Below, one piece after another: positions 25,086 to 36,153 of a stretch of 64,000 nucleotides of DNA. A program made the position numbers and the translations under genes. A model generated the notes under the pieces. That model was not told where the DNA came from. It did not search any database and saw nothing but the letters and a program-made list of their open reading frames with translations. Source of the stretch: Platynereis dumerilii (lineage: Eukaryota > Annelida > Polychaeta > Phyllodocida > Nereididae); contig JAPTHN010000004.1 of the NCBI GenBank assembly GCA_026936325.1, forward strand, positions 47,519,289-47,583,288, written 5' to 3'. The stretch's first letter is position 1. Each line of letters begins with the position of its first letter.

Positions 25086-26277
25086 AATCCATACGCATCG
25101 ACAAAAGTTTCAAGAGTATATTCCATATGTCTTTCTTCACAGTAGTTGATTAAGCAGCCATCAGAGAGATTACGTTAGGCAGAAATTATGGTCTGGAATT
25201 TCGCTGGGCTGTATATTGCCGCCATTCCTCAGGCTATACTTGACATCTGCAACAGAAAGAACCAGACTTGTTATGATACTTGCTTTGAGCAAAATAAAGA
25301 ATCATGGCATATCTATCGACTCTACCCATATTCAATCTTTAGAAATGTTGCCTGTTCAAACGGATGTTTCCAGAATTATCCTGCACTTGTTTGAACAGTC
25401 TGGCAAGTTAAGTCAGCTTACTAAAAGTAGGCCTACCTGATAAAAAATCAGAAAATATCAGAAGAATTTATAAATGATGGTATCTGGGACAACACAAATC
25501 ATTATCACAGTCATACTTTCACATTCATGATAGTTTTTTCCAAAACTTAGATAATTCGGGGAAACTGCCATTTTTTAGAAATTAAATAACAACATTCCCA
25601 TCTACAAGATTAAAAAAAAAAATTCCTTGGAATCCCTAGATTAACTACACTTTCATTCATACTTCATAGCCATCTTGACTATTCAATTTTTCCTACATGA
25701 ACAAGGCAAATAAATTATAAGCAATACAGCTCATTGATTATATAAAAGTTATGAATATCTATCATATTACAAATATCGCCATTGACGGGTAATGAAATTC
25801 CAAGATGATACTGGCCTGCAGAAGAATCAAAATTCTGAACTTAGAAACACACCAGTACAAAGAAACATGCACATTCCAACTGACCTGAACTCTGGTGGAT
25901 AGTTGAACGCTGATCTGCGTCTACGACAGTGAATCACAGCGTCAAATTACAGCTGAAAACAAAAAGGATTTGGATTAACACACTTTATGGCGAGGAGACC
26001 ATTCCAGTTCACAATTTTAGACTTTAGACAGTCACTCTGGATTGTATGCGTTGACTTTTTCATTCTATAAACTATTAACTTGCCTCAAATAAAATCCATC
26101 AAACATGATTTTCATATTACTAAAAACTTAATAGAAAATGTTTGCACCAAATAGGAGTGATATATCTGTGATATTGTAACAAATTTGATTTCACGCACGA
26201 CACGACTAGTAATATGAAAGTGACTTGACTGCTCAACGGTGTCTGTCTAAGTGACTTTCCTCATGAGGTGCTCAATT
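25086..26277. other. Spacer without a recognised gene
   Basis: No convincing exon. A minus-strand segment ending at a donor near 25887 reads RRRRSAFNYPPEF but has a stop directly upstream. Nothing else stands out. Confidence 0.4.
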
Positions 26278-26605
26278 TAGAGGTGCCGTGGCCTAGTGCA
26301 TAAGGTGTTCGCCTGGCAACTGAGACGTTGCTGGTTCGACTCCCACCCATGGCACGGAGGAACTGAGCAGATCCTCCATAACTCTTTGCTTCACTTCACC
26401 CAGGTGTAAATGGGTACTTGGCTATAGGCAGTGACGGCGATTGTAGAGTGACTTAGCATTGTGTGCACTGGAAACGGCTGCCTGGCTGTATACTCCCCGG
26501 GGAGTGGAGAAAGGCTCATGCTTGAACAGGCCTGCCAAGGGTGTAACTGTAAAGTCTGTTGAGACCGACTTCGTCGGTGTAATGGACTATAAAAAAGTCT
26601 ACATT
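26278..26605 (+). mobile_element. tRNA-derived SINE, family A, full length
   Basis: The head GTGGCCTAGTGCATAAGG (A-box-like) and GGTTCGACTCC (B-box-like), with a tRNA-like CCCATGGCAC stem, is followed by a body ending ATGGACTATAAAAAAGTCTA. It matches the copy at 45487 at most positions. Confidence 0.9.
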
Positions 26606-27039
26606 TATATGTACCACCTGACTGGCATCAAGTATGACACAAGTGGAGACACTCGGTGACAAAAAATGTTCGCCGGTGGAGCTTTTAGCTGGTGCAGCAG
26701 TGGCGTAGGCCTACCCTTCAAAATATTTAACCGGGAAAAGATTCTGCCACCAGACCATTACTTTGGATAAAAATACCAGGAGTAGGGGACAGTGGGGCAC
26801 CCTGAGCATTAATTAAGGCAATCAAGTGATTACAGAAAGCCTATTACTCTCAACTAAAGAAATGTAATCAACCAGACATTACCAATTACTGGCCTTGGTA
26901 ATGGAAGCAAAATAAGCATAGGCCTACATGCATGTGTAATATCAGGCCATGTGCAACGGTGAACCAGTGGTGAAACGTCCCACCACTGTCAGCGGTGAAA
27001 CGACCCCGCGGTAAAATGTTCGTCCTGCTACCGTCTGGG

Positions 27040-28340
27040 CCATCGCCATCTTTCCTTGGGTGAAATAACAGAATCTTCAGGGCATGGTTTTGGGGAGATT
27101 TGTGGCTTTGGAAAATCTAAAAAAAATCTAAACATCTAGATTTTACCATAGGAAAACATGTAGAATGCTTGAAATATGCTTGAAATATTTTTTATCAGGC
27201 CGATTTTTTGAGAAATGACAGGAATAATAAAATGTCAACAAAACTTCGGACATCAACCTCGAGTGCTTCAGACGCACTTTTGACATAGAAAGAATGGTCT
27301 TACAGGGGGCAGTTTTACAGTATTTGCACTTAAAAGTGTCTCATGGGGGGTCGAAATAAAGTTTTGTATGAGAATTTCATTTGTACTATCATGAAATGAA
27401 GATATTACTGATTCGTAAATCGAGGGGAACAGAAGTGATTTTTTTGTTTATCACCAATCACCACTCCTTAGCGTATGAAAGGATCGAAGTTTTGAAAAAA
27501 AAGTTTATGAGAAGAAGTATCCACATGAATACAATTAGGATCCTTTTTTTTAAAATGGAAATAGAGTCATCTGAACGCATTGAATCATCAAAACCAATGA
27601 AAAAACTAAAATTTTATTAAATGTGGCAAAAATATTTTTTCTCACAATTTTTATGACGAAAATAAAGAAATTTCACTTGTCATGCCCTGGAAGTTTCTGT
27701 TTCAGCCTGTATTGTAATGTTTCAGTCTCGATAGACCAACCATTGCCAAGGTATATAATCCCTAGGTTTCCTACAAACCCTGTGTCAAGTTTTGTTGCTG
27801 TACGACTAAACTCATTGGGTTTACCTTGTGTCAAAGACAATGTTCTAGAGAGAAAAATCTCCAAAAAACATCGAAAATCACAGGCTCAGAAAAAAAAAAT
27901 TTAATTGCTCCATAAACAAGATTTTTTTGTATTATATAGTAAAGTGATTCAAATATTCGCAAAAATTTCTAACTAATACTCTCAAGCCTGGTTTTCTCAC
28001 ATCCAGAATAAATTATTTTGTACAGCCATGGCATTTTCCGCAACAAATCAATTGTTAAAAGACTTGAATCGGAGCACAAATTCTGATGGGCTGAAGAGGA
28101 CATTTTTTGACATCGAGGATTTTAATTTCTGTTTAAAATCTGTGTTCATTGCCTGGATATTTTCTTAACTTGTATTTGTCATATTCATGTAGAGGCACAT
28201 AACTGAGCAACGAAAAAATAAATTTAATATTTGCCTAAATATGAAAAATCAGCCGAGTGCAAATACCGTAAAACCGCCCACAGGGCCCAAAATTGGCGCA
28301 AAATATAGGAAATTAAATTTCCTAAACATTGGTAATTAGA
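27040..28340. mobile_element. Copy of the GGAAATTAAATTTCCT foldback family, carrying a nested element
   Basis: 'gccatctttccttgggtgaaataaca' at the left and 'aggaaattaaatttccta' at the right match the foldback at 30662-31725. The middle (27307-28279) is a separate insertion. One arm only, so this copy is incomplete. Confidence 0.65.
27307..28279. mobile_element. DNA transposon, 973 bp, nested, 5-bp target duplication
   Basis: ACAGG flanks both sides (27302-27306 and 28280-28284). Inverted ends are GGGCAGTTTTACAGTATTTG and CAAATACCGTAAAACCGCCC. The interior has only short open frames and no recognised transposase. Confidence 0.75.
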
Positions 28341-29517
28341 AGGTGCTGCGTCCTGTATGAAGTAATTCTCATACATCTAACACACAAACTGCAGTGCCAC
28401 TGCTCCTTCAATGCAAATGCAAGACAAACTTCATTATTCTCAGGGTTGGAAATTCGCTAAATATCTAACCGGTCCCCTGAAAATTTCTAACCGGTCCTCT
28501 GAAAAATCTGACCGGTCCAAAAGTGGTTTAGCCGGTCCACATTGATAAATTCCAAATGTAAATAAATATGAATGCCTGTAAAAAATATATAATATTTATA
28601 ATTCATAATATTATTATTAGTTATATCGTATACATGTATAGATAGAAAGGAAGAAAAAGAGATAATCACGTTCTTAGGTACAAAATGTAGCAGTGAAAAT
28701 TAAAGGTCAATTATAGTTTGGATAGACAGTTAAACAGATGGATAGATCGATAGATAGATTCAAATAGATAACAGAAAAAAAGAAATTCGGATTTCCAGTA
28801 TTGTGCTGGATGTCACATTCAGCAATGCGCTGGATGACACATTCCAGCTTCGACCTTCGTAAATTCACCCTGTGTCAAGCTGGACTATGCCACCCAGTGC
28901 ACCCAATAGCAGTGGTCGAAATAGGCTGTGTTATTTGAGCGGGTCTCTCTGTCGCAAGGCCCAAAGAGTTGCAGAGCTTGTAGCCGGGAGTCTGGGCGCA
29001 AGCGGGCTACCGTGAGCGCCCTGAAGCCTAAGAGTTTCAGATGGTCTAAAAATTAATTCTGAGCATTTTAAAGGCATATTTTATCTCAGAAAATTTGCTA
29101 ATGTATATGACACGTACAGGAGGTTGTTATTTTGGTGCTTCATGCTTATTCTTCTACACATTCAGTATTTGGGGGGGTTTTTTCAGGACCCCCTCTGGGT
29201 CCTTCTAAAAAATGTATTTGGGGGGGTCACACGAGTATTTGGGAGGGGGGTCAAAACCCCACTTGACCCCCCCCCCCTTATTTCAAAAACTGCCAAATAG
29301 GTCACATGGCTATGCAAATAATGAAACCATCTGATCATATCTACATCTATCAATCTCTCGATCTATCCATCTGAATCTCAGTTGCTTCAGTATTGGAAAG
29401 GCATTTGTGCTAATTAAGCATAGTTGTTTTGTGCGAGTGATACAGTGTATAGCATATCCTGGAGAAAGGTGCGCTTGAATTATATCAGCAGAGCAGAGCT
29501 CAGTATGAATACAAGTT

Positions 29518-30208
29518 AAGTCGTAGACACACCAAGTCGTAGACATATTTTAGAGCTATCCCACAAGTCGTAGACATAGCATTTTTCATAAAAAAAGACT
29601 TAACCAAGTCGTAGACAAGCAATAAAATTTACTAACCAAGTCGTAGACACAGCATCATCAAACTCGTAGACAACATTAATTTGGAATCTACCAACTCGTA
29701 GACAGCACAATACCAAGATTTTCCAACTCGTAGACATCCAAAAATCATAACAATCTTAGTGGAAGAGACATCAAATGCTAATGACAACAAATATTCAAAG
29801 TTGCTAATTGGCATCAGGCCATTCAGGGTTCAATAAGCTTAGATTACAGAATTGGAGCTGCTATTATCTTTACACCCCAAAGGAGGAGTGACACAATTAA
29901 TTGCAATTTTGTGTTGTCACATTTTCCCTGACACATGGATTGCAATCAGCTCGTGTTCCCTGTCAAAGTTGGTCTGTCTACGGGTTGGTAATCTTATGAA
30001 ATTTGGTGTCTACCAGTTGGCAAACAGAAAAATTGCTGTGTCTACGACTTGGTAATATCAAATTGACCAAAAAGTCTGTGTCTACCACTTGGTGAACCCT
30101 GCCAATTTGTTGTCTACGGGTTGGTAGTACCTGATGTCTACGAGTTGGTTGTCCACTAGTTTTCCCTACCAGTTGGTTTGTCTACGAGTTGGCGTGTCTA
30201 TGAATAGG
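29518..30208. mobile_element. Element built of two opposed arrays of a 14-bp motif (CCAASTCGTAGACA)
   Basis: Eight copies of CCAAGTCGTAGACA or CCAACTCGTAGACA occur between 29518 and 29736. Eight to nine reverse-complement copies (TGTCTACGRGTTGG) occur between 29974 and 30208. The centre (29737-29973) has none. Copies are separated by unrelated spacers, and start-to-start distances are mostly 16, 24, 32 or 40. The outermost copies form an inverted pair. This is the plan of foldback elements with repeat-built ends, such as the TU type of sea urchins or Drosophila FB. No transposase frame is present. Confidence 0.65.
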
Positions 30209-30950
30209 TAACAGTGCAGACCTAGTCTACGAAGTGTCTTGATACCCTCAGTATCCATCCAACTATGCAACCTTTTCTCCTGGGGGGGGGGGGGGGGTTC
30301 TCACTATATGTTGGTCTACACCTATGCTCGGCTGAAAAGGGCTCTTCAAGGGCTAATTTTCCCTAGCTAAGGGTCCTTAAATGAGGTCTGAATATTCCTA
30401 GACATGGTCCAACATTTCCAGCACTCCGAATTTCGCGTAAAAATCACCTTCCAAAGGACATCCGTGGTGGCAAAAAAGAAATTATTTGGGACAAATAATT
30501 AAAATAATACAGCCGACCGGAAAAAAAAGCCTCTTTGAGGGCAAATTTTCCCTAGTCCAGGGACCTATTTTTGGGTTCCCGGCACTCCGTTACTGGGTCT
30601 GGGTTCGAGACGCTCAGCTGAGCACCCCCGTCATATTTCGGGGCAAGAACTCCCCCCAGGCCTTTTCTTGTGCAATTCAATGACGCAGCACGCTGTCACG
30701 TCCTTAATACTGGGTGTAGCACCTTGTAACTGGTACCAATATTTAGGAAATTTAATTTCCTGCATTTTGAGCTAAGTCTCGTCTCTGTATGACCATTCTT
30801 TCTATGTCAAAAGTGCGTCCGAGGCACTCGAGGTTGATATCCGAAGTTTTGTTTACATGTTATGTTTCCTGTCATTTCTAAATAAATCGGCCTAGTACGA
30901 ATATTTCAAGTAACCAACGTGTTTTCTTTATCCCAATGAAAGATGGCAAT

Positions 30951-31001
30951 GGCCCAGACCTGAGTATCCAGACCTTAGGTCTGGATACTCAGGTCTGGGC
31001 C
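30951..31001. repeat. Perfect palindrome, 24-bp arms, 3-nt loop
   Basis: GGCCCAGACCTGAGTATCCA plus GACC, then TTA, then the exact complement back to GGGCC. It forms the turning point of the foldback at 30662-31725, and weaker complementarity continues outward. Confidence 0.95.
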
Positions 31002-31113
31002 TTCGCCATCTTTACTTGGGTGAAATAACAAAATCTTTAGGGCATGGTTTTGGGGTGATTTGTGGCTTTGAAAAATTCTAAAAAAATACAGTCATGAATG
31101 TACCTTTTGTCCC

Positions 31114-31441
31114 GGGGGGGGTACTCACTCTATAAGGGTGTATATAGAGGCGCCGCTGGATGGTAATGGTTTTTTGGCCTTCTTGGATTAAAATGGTTTT
31201 GCTTGTTTGACAATTCTGATTAATTTGGTTCTGGTTTTCGCAACCCCAACATGTTTGGTACCGTTAGAATCTGCTTCAAAAGAGGATTAAAATGGTTTAA
31301 AAACCATGAAGATTAAATTGGTTTGCAAAAAATTTTAGTGAAGGATTAAAATGGTTTGTGGTTTTGGCGCAGTTTCCGGATTAAAATGGTTCTGGTTTTC
31401 AAAATTGCCGTGGCGCATCCGTATGCAAAAGTCCCGGGCTT
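31114..31441. mobile_element. Short repeat element (GGGGGTACTCACT family), copy 2
   Basis: CCCGGGGGGGGTACTCACT opens it and GTCCCGGG closes it. It matches 9490-9831, including the 'ggtgtatatagaggc' and repeated 'gattaaaatggtt' words. Nested in the right arm of the foldback at 30662. Confidence 0.8.
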
Positions 31442-32359
31442 TTGTCTCTAGAAAACACGCTGGATACTTGAAATATTTTTATTAGGTCGATTTATGGAGA
31501 AATTACAGGAAACATAACATGTAAACAAACCTTCGGACGTCAACCTCGAGTGATTCGGACGCACTTTTAACATAGAAAGAATGGTCGTACAGAGCCGAAA
31601 CTTAGTTCAAAATGTAGGAAATTAAATTTCCTAAACATTGGTACCACTTAGAAGGTGCCACGATCGATATTAAGACCTCCAGAGCGTGCTGCGTCATTGA
31701 CGCAGCAATTGCACAAGAAAAGATTGGATGGATACTGAGCTCTGCTCTGCTGATCTACCAGACCTACGCTGGAATACACATTCCAGCGTGCGCTGGAATG
31801 CACATTCCAGCGCTGGTCGGTCTCTGGGACTGACCAGCTGCCAGCCTGCACAGCCTGCCAGCCTGCAGGCAGCTCTGATCGGTCCTAGAGCTTTCTAACT
31901 AGTTTTGTTCGATGTTATTATTCACCCACCTGCATTCCAGTAGTGTCCCGTTCCCTGCTTATAGCCTTTTCTCTGTTGTGCTTTGATATTTACAAGTGCG
32001 CCATCTCACGGACTTTTTGGAACCAAATATATTGCTTTGTTAACCGGAGAATTTATGGCAGGTTGACAGAAGTCGTCAAAGCTTCATACGGGCTGACTAT
32101 GATCCATACGGTCAGACAAAGCTTAAGACGGAATATCACCTAACGAAATAGTGTCCGTCGAAATAGTGCAATAGCATCTTGGGGGATATTTGACCTTTTT
32201 CAAATATCCACATAGAGCCTATTTGGAATATCCAAAGTGTTTTGAAAGGCAATTTTTTTTGTAGATACTATGGCCGTAGAGACATTGTCACAAGCATCAT
32301 CGACCCTTTCATTTGCAATAATGTATCAGAGGTAGGCCAATTGTATGGCAGAGTTTCAG

Positions 32360-32668
32360 TTACAAAAGACTCAAAACAAGTGCTTACAGAAAAGCTGTTG
32401 GTGGCCATCAATGACTTCACAACATGCTGTATCAAATACATTGAAATGAAGTGCCAATTTGTCATTGGGCAACTTGTGACCTCATTGGTGAGTGGTATGT
32501 GACTCTGGTTAATAACTAATAAACACAGGAAGTATAAAATATGACCTCACTGGTTGGCAGTAGTTGCTTACACGTCATAGTTTAACATGGCAGGGACAGG
32601 GCTATGACCTCACAAGAAATATTCCAATGCTTTTCTGTGAGCACTCGTTTTTCGTCTACAGTAGATGT
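32360..32668 (+). mobile_element. MITE-C (TTACAGTAGACGAAC family), copy 1
   Basis: The left end has 'caagtgcttacag', the right end 'ctgtgagcactcg' and 'cgtctacagtag'. The interior ('tgacctca', 'gacgtgtaagca' in complement) matches the copy at 60226-60524 in the opposite orientation. Confidence 0.7.
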
Positions 32669-33476
32669 TGCAGGTAACTTTTATCAGTAGATTGAACAGT
32701 TCTGTTTGCCATCAAACTCCATAAGTCCTGTAAGTATTTTTGTTGATGACACCCAGTGTCGGAGGGACTCCTTAAATTGGATTCTGTGGATTCTTCAAAA
32801 ATGTTAACCGATTGATTATGTAACTTTTCATAAACATTGGTTTTTTCAATGTCCAAAAACACCTATTGTGATTAATTGTCACTATAGTTCCCATTGTGAG
32901 ACCAAATGCGGTTCAAAATCCATTATACTATTAAACATGAAACTTTATAACATATTTAAATCATTGCCAAGTTGCATTATTCTCGGACTTTTTACTTTTG
33001 AAATTATCTGAACATAAAACTTTAGTTTAAAATTTGCTTCTACGCCCTGTCATTGCCTTACAGATGATTTCATATTTGTAGACATTTCTCAAATCACAAA
33101 ATATTTTGCAAAATTTCTGGTCTGACATCAGAAAATCCTGTCCGGTGATTGGTCAAGTTGTCAATTGCACGTTCCTTTTTTCAGCTTGCTTCAAGCAATT
33201 GATGCCTGCTGGGAAAATGATGTCGTAATTTTGACCAATAGTATACAGCAAAGGCCAACTTGGTGTTGTGGCAGTTGTTCACAAATGTCAAACCGCAATC
33301 CACGTGAACTCTTACACTACTTCATGAACAGTTCTATTTCACACTCCTGTGTACAACTGTTGATTGATTCAATTCATATATTTTCAAGCTGACTCTGAAT
33401 GGCTTCACATCTATCTATGTACACTAAATTATCATGCCTTGACCAAAAGCCGCGAGCATTGTCTATGACATCAGTA
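32669..33476. other. Spacer without a recognised gene
   Basis: No exon, RNA gene or known repeat recognised. Confidence 0.4.
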
Positions 33477-33866
33477 AGGGACCATTCAGAATTTGTGACT
33501 TGGTTGCGGGGGAGATGGGAGTTTTACATGAGTGGGTGCTACATGCTTCAAGTTGGACAGTACTAATTGTTACCTTTTGTCCAGAATCTATGTGCCTTAC
33601 AGGCTAAATATAATTTATGACTTGGGGGGGGGGGAATTGGAGTTTTGCCCGACAGAGCACCAATTTTTCACACATGTTTCAAGGGGGGTACTTATTACTC
33701 ACAACATGCTTAAGGGTATGAAATTTTAATAAAAGAAAAGGGGACTTACTAAAAATCCACATGGAATGTATGAGAGGTACAATTAAGCATGAAACCAAAG
33801 GGGTATACATTTTTGATAGAAAGTTCCAACAAAACTCCCCAGAATCATAAATTCTGAATGGTCCCT
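33477..33866. mobile_element. MITE, family GGGACCGTTCAGAATTTATG, copy 2
   Basis: TA then AGGGACCATTCAGAATTTGT at the left and ATAAATTCTGAATGGTCCCT at the right; G-run interior as in the copy at 3683-4094. Confidence 0.8.
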
Positions 33867-33875
33867 CAGGACAGG

Positions 33876-33995
33876 ATGGTAGCCCAGTGATGTGGTCAAC
33901 ATTCATAAGAAAATCCCAGTGGGAATCAGATCAAGGACCCCGCTATTGGTAGCCTATTGTCCTGCCGCCTGAGCTGAGCCCCTCTTCTGAGAAAA
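33876..33995 (-). mobile_element. Decayed tRNA-derived SINE head, family D
   Basis: On the minus strand: GCTCAGGCGGCAGGACAATAGG, then GATTCCCACTGGGATTTTCT. The tRNA-like boxes are degraded. It abuts the MITE at 33477-33866. Confidence 0.5.
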
Positions 33996-34321
33996 TGTTA
34001 CATTCACAATTATATATGTTTATTTTCTGTAAAACAATCATTGCATGGATCACCTGATCCTAATCGTCTGAATGCACAACATTGGACTTGCAGAATGTAT
34101 GTACTGAAAATGTGTGAAACACAAACTGAAACTCTCACTTGAAACTGCTAAAGTCAGTCCCTGTTAGGAGATCAATGGCTTAAAATGCCATGGTAACCCA
34201 TGTAAAACACTATGTCACTTTTCAGGAGAGAGTGGTGTCATACCTTCTCTTGACCAATGAAAATTGCAAGAAAAATGATGTATTTTCTGCCTCGAATGTC
34301 TACAAATATGAAATCATCTGT

Positions 34322-34521
34322 AAGCTTCTCGGATCGTCTCTAGACACTTCTTCTGAAGTCGGTCGGTAGGACTAAAAAAAAGCTGTGATTTCAATATCTT
34401 ATAGGCCTAATGTCAATTTTATATAAAATTGTGGGTAAAACAGATTTTTTTTTCTTTGCCATAAATCAGTTTGGTCAGTTGATCTTGATCTGAGAAGCTA
34501 TATATCAATTATATCTGGCCT
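34322..34521. mobile_element. MITE-A copy, one end trimmed
   Basis: 'agcttctcggatc' near the left and 'gagaagcta...atctggcc' at the right form the family's subterminal arms; the outer left 20 bp are missing. Confidence 0.7.
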
Positions 34522-35151
34522 TGTGGACGAGCAAACAGTTAATCGTAAAGAGACTGCATGCTGTGAGGGAACAGAACTAAATAAAAAATTAAGAATATTA
34601 GGGCCACCGCTCAAGTAGGAATTTACCTTATGCTACTAATAAGGACAGATAATAAGCTAGCATATGAGTCATATAGTTTTAAAAAATCAACAAAGATTTA
34701 GAAAAAGGGCAAAAAGGGCAAGAGGAACAAATAAGACAATGGTCATGGGACAAGTTTCATGACATTGCATTCCACCTTCTTTTTGTCCCTAGTGAAGGTT
34801 TATGAGATGTGTTTAGCAAAGTGATTACAGCCATTGTCATAATTATATGTTAACACTTTCAAAGGTAAAAAGGATTTAATCTGAAGTTCATTATTTTAGT
34901 AACGTCATGCAGAACAGGAATTAACTGTACTTCAAAGATATATTCCCCTCATAAAATCAATCAAATTAATTAAAATCAACAATTTGCTGAATTTCTGAAA
35001 AATGAGAAAATGAGCATAGGTTATTAAACACTGAAAGATAGATAGGTAGATTGATATGGTAAGTGCAGCCCTCTAAGCCAAGTTCTGGGCGCTCATGGGG
35101 GTTGATTGATGAAATAGGAGAGAGAGCAGGAGTCCTCAACACGTTACACAT
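34522..35151. other. Spacer without a recognised gene
   Basis: AT-rich; no exon or named repeat recognised. Confidence 0.4.
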
Positions 35152-35365
35152 TTACCCGACGTGGGGGGATCTTTTACTTGCCCAGCACAGACACTGATAC
35201 AAGGGGCTGGCAATTTAACGTCTCATCCGAATGACATCCAGCTGGGATTTTGCTCATGAAGGTCCACCTAAATTTTCATGTTCCCCAACCGGGAGTCGAA
35301 CCGATGCAGACAAAGACCTTCAGCGGAGCAGGCAGGCATCTTAACCACTTGGCCACCCAGAGGGA
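35152..35365 (-). mobile_element. tRNA-derived SINE, family C
   Basis: On the minus strand: GGTGGCCAAGTGGTTAAGATG (A-box) and GGTTCGACTCCCGG (B-box), followed by a unique body. Only one copy in the window. Confidence 0.8.
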
Positions 35366-36153
35366 ATATGTGATTTTATAAAACGAGGGCTTTACCCCGA
35401 GCTGAAATAAACACATATTCCCTATCCCATGGTGAATAACCAGCTTACAATGTAGGCCTATAATTGATACTGTTCACTAAATGTTAAGAAATGTCATAGA
35501 ATAGTCCTTTCCATAGAACAAAGTCTATGTATCCATTTATTACGCTGTATTTCATAAATAAATAATATATGTAAACAAATTAAAGCTATATATACATCAA
35601 AGAAAACAAATTCATAAGTTTATTTTTTTAAGTCACAAAAAGAAGATAAATAATGCAAAAAGGAAGCATTTAAAGACAGTCAATAAAAAGTAACAAGCAT
35701 GACCAGTAAACTATAACTCAACAATTACTTTTTTCTACACTAACCCCAGAAATACACAAAAAACCTTCTTGACACTTTTTTCTATTCTTAAAAAAGGTTC
35801 ACTCCAGAAGGACAAGCTTCACACCACATGACTTGTAGAGGGTTGCTGTCTTGTGATAGCCCAAATGCACTGGACTGGACTAATATTCTGGCCAATAGGG
35901 CTCTTGTTCTGGACCTTAAAAACCTTGAAAATGGCCAAAGCCTAGGAAAAGGTGTCATCCTAGCTTACTAGATTGCAGCAGAATAGTTCGCTAAGTTTTC
36001 GACAATGTAGCAGGGACAGATATTTGCTCATAGAGATTTGTATTCTGAGCTACTTACAGCAGCATACAAACTGCTTAATGCACAAACATTTATGCATCAC
36101 ACCTTTCAAAAGCAAACAATTAATTTTTTTAGAAATAGGAAAACAAAAACTTT
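35366..36153. other. Upstream region of the LRR-Ig gene
   Basis: No clear TATA box at the usual distance from the ATG. TTTTTTTAG just before the first coding exon (about 36131) looks like a splice acceptor, so an unidentified 5'UTR exon probably lies upstream. Confidence 0.35.

Larger units (their letters stand above)
30662..31725. mobile_element. Foldback element with central perfect palindrome
   Basis: Arms start TTTTCTTGTGCAATT (left, about 30662) and its complement (right, ending about 31725). Both contain GACGCAGCACGC, ggtaccaa and GGAAATTTAATTTCCT in opposite orientation and meet at 30951-31001. The right arm carries a nested element at 31114-31441. Confidence 0.8.

Noticed and set aside
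25887-25960. Coding exon with RRRRSAFNYPPEF
   Set aside because: It has a donor but an immediate upstream stop and no partner exon; too weak to call.
26300-26350. tRNA gene, from A-box and B-box like sequence
   Set aside because: The same head with the same body recurs at 45487 and does not fold as a full tRNA; it is a SINE head. The same applies to 11395, 18968 and 35152.
29518-30208. CRISPR-like array of short repeats with unique spacers
   Set aside because: The repeats are only 14 bp, vary, switch orientation at the centre and lie in spliced animal DNA; spacing is not uniform.
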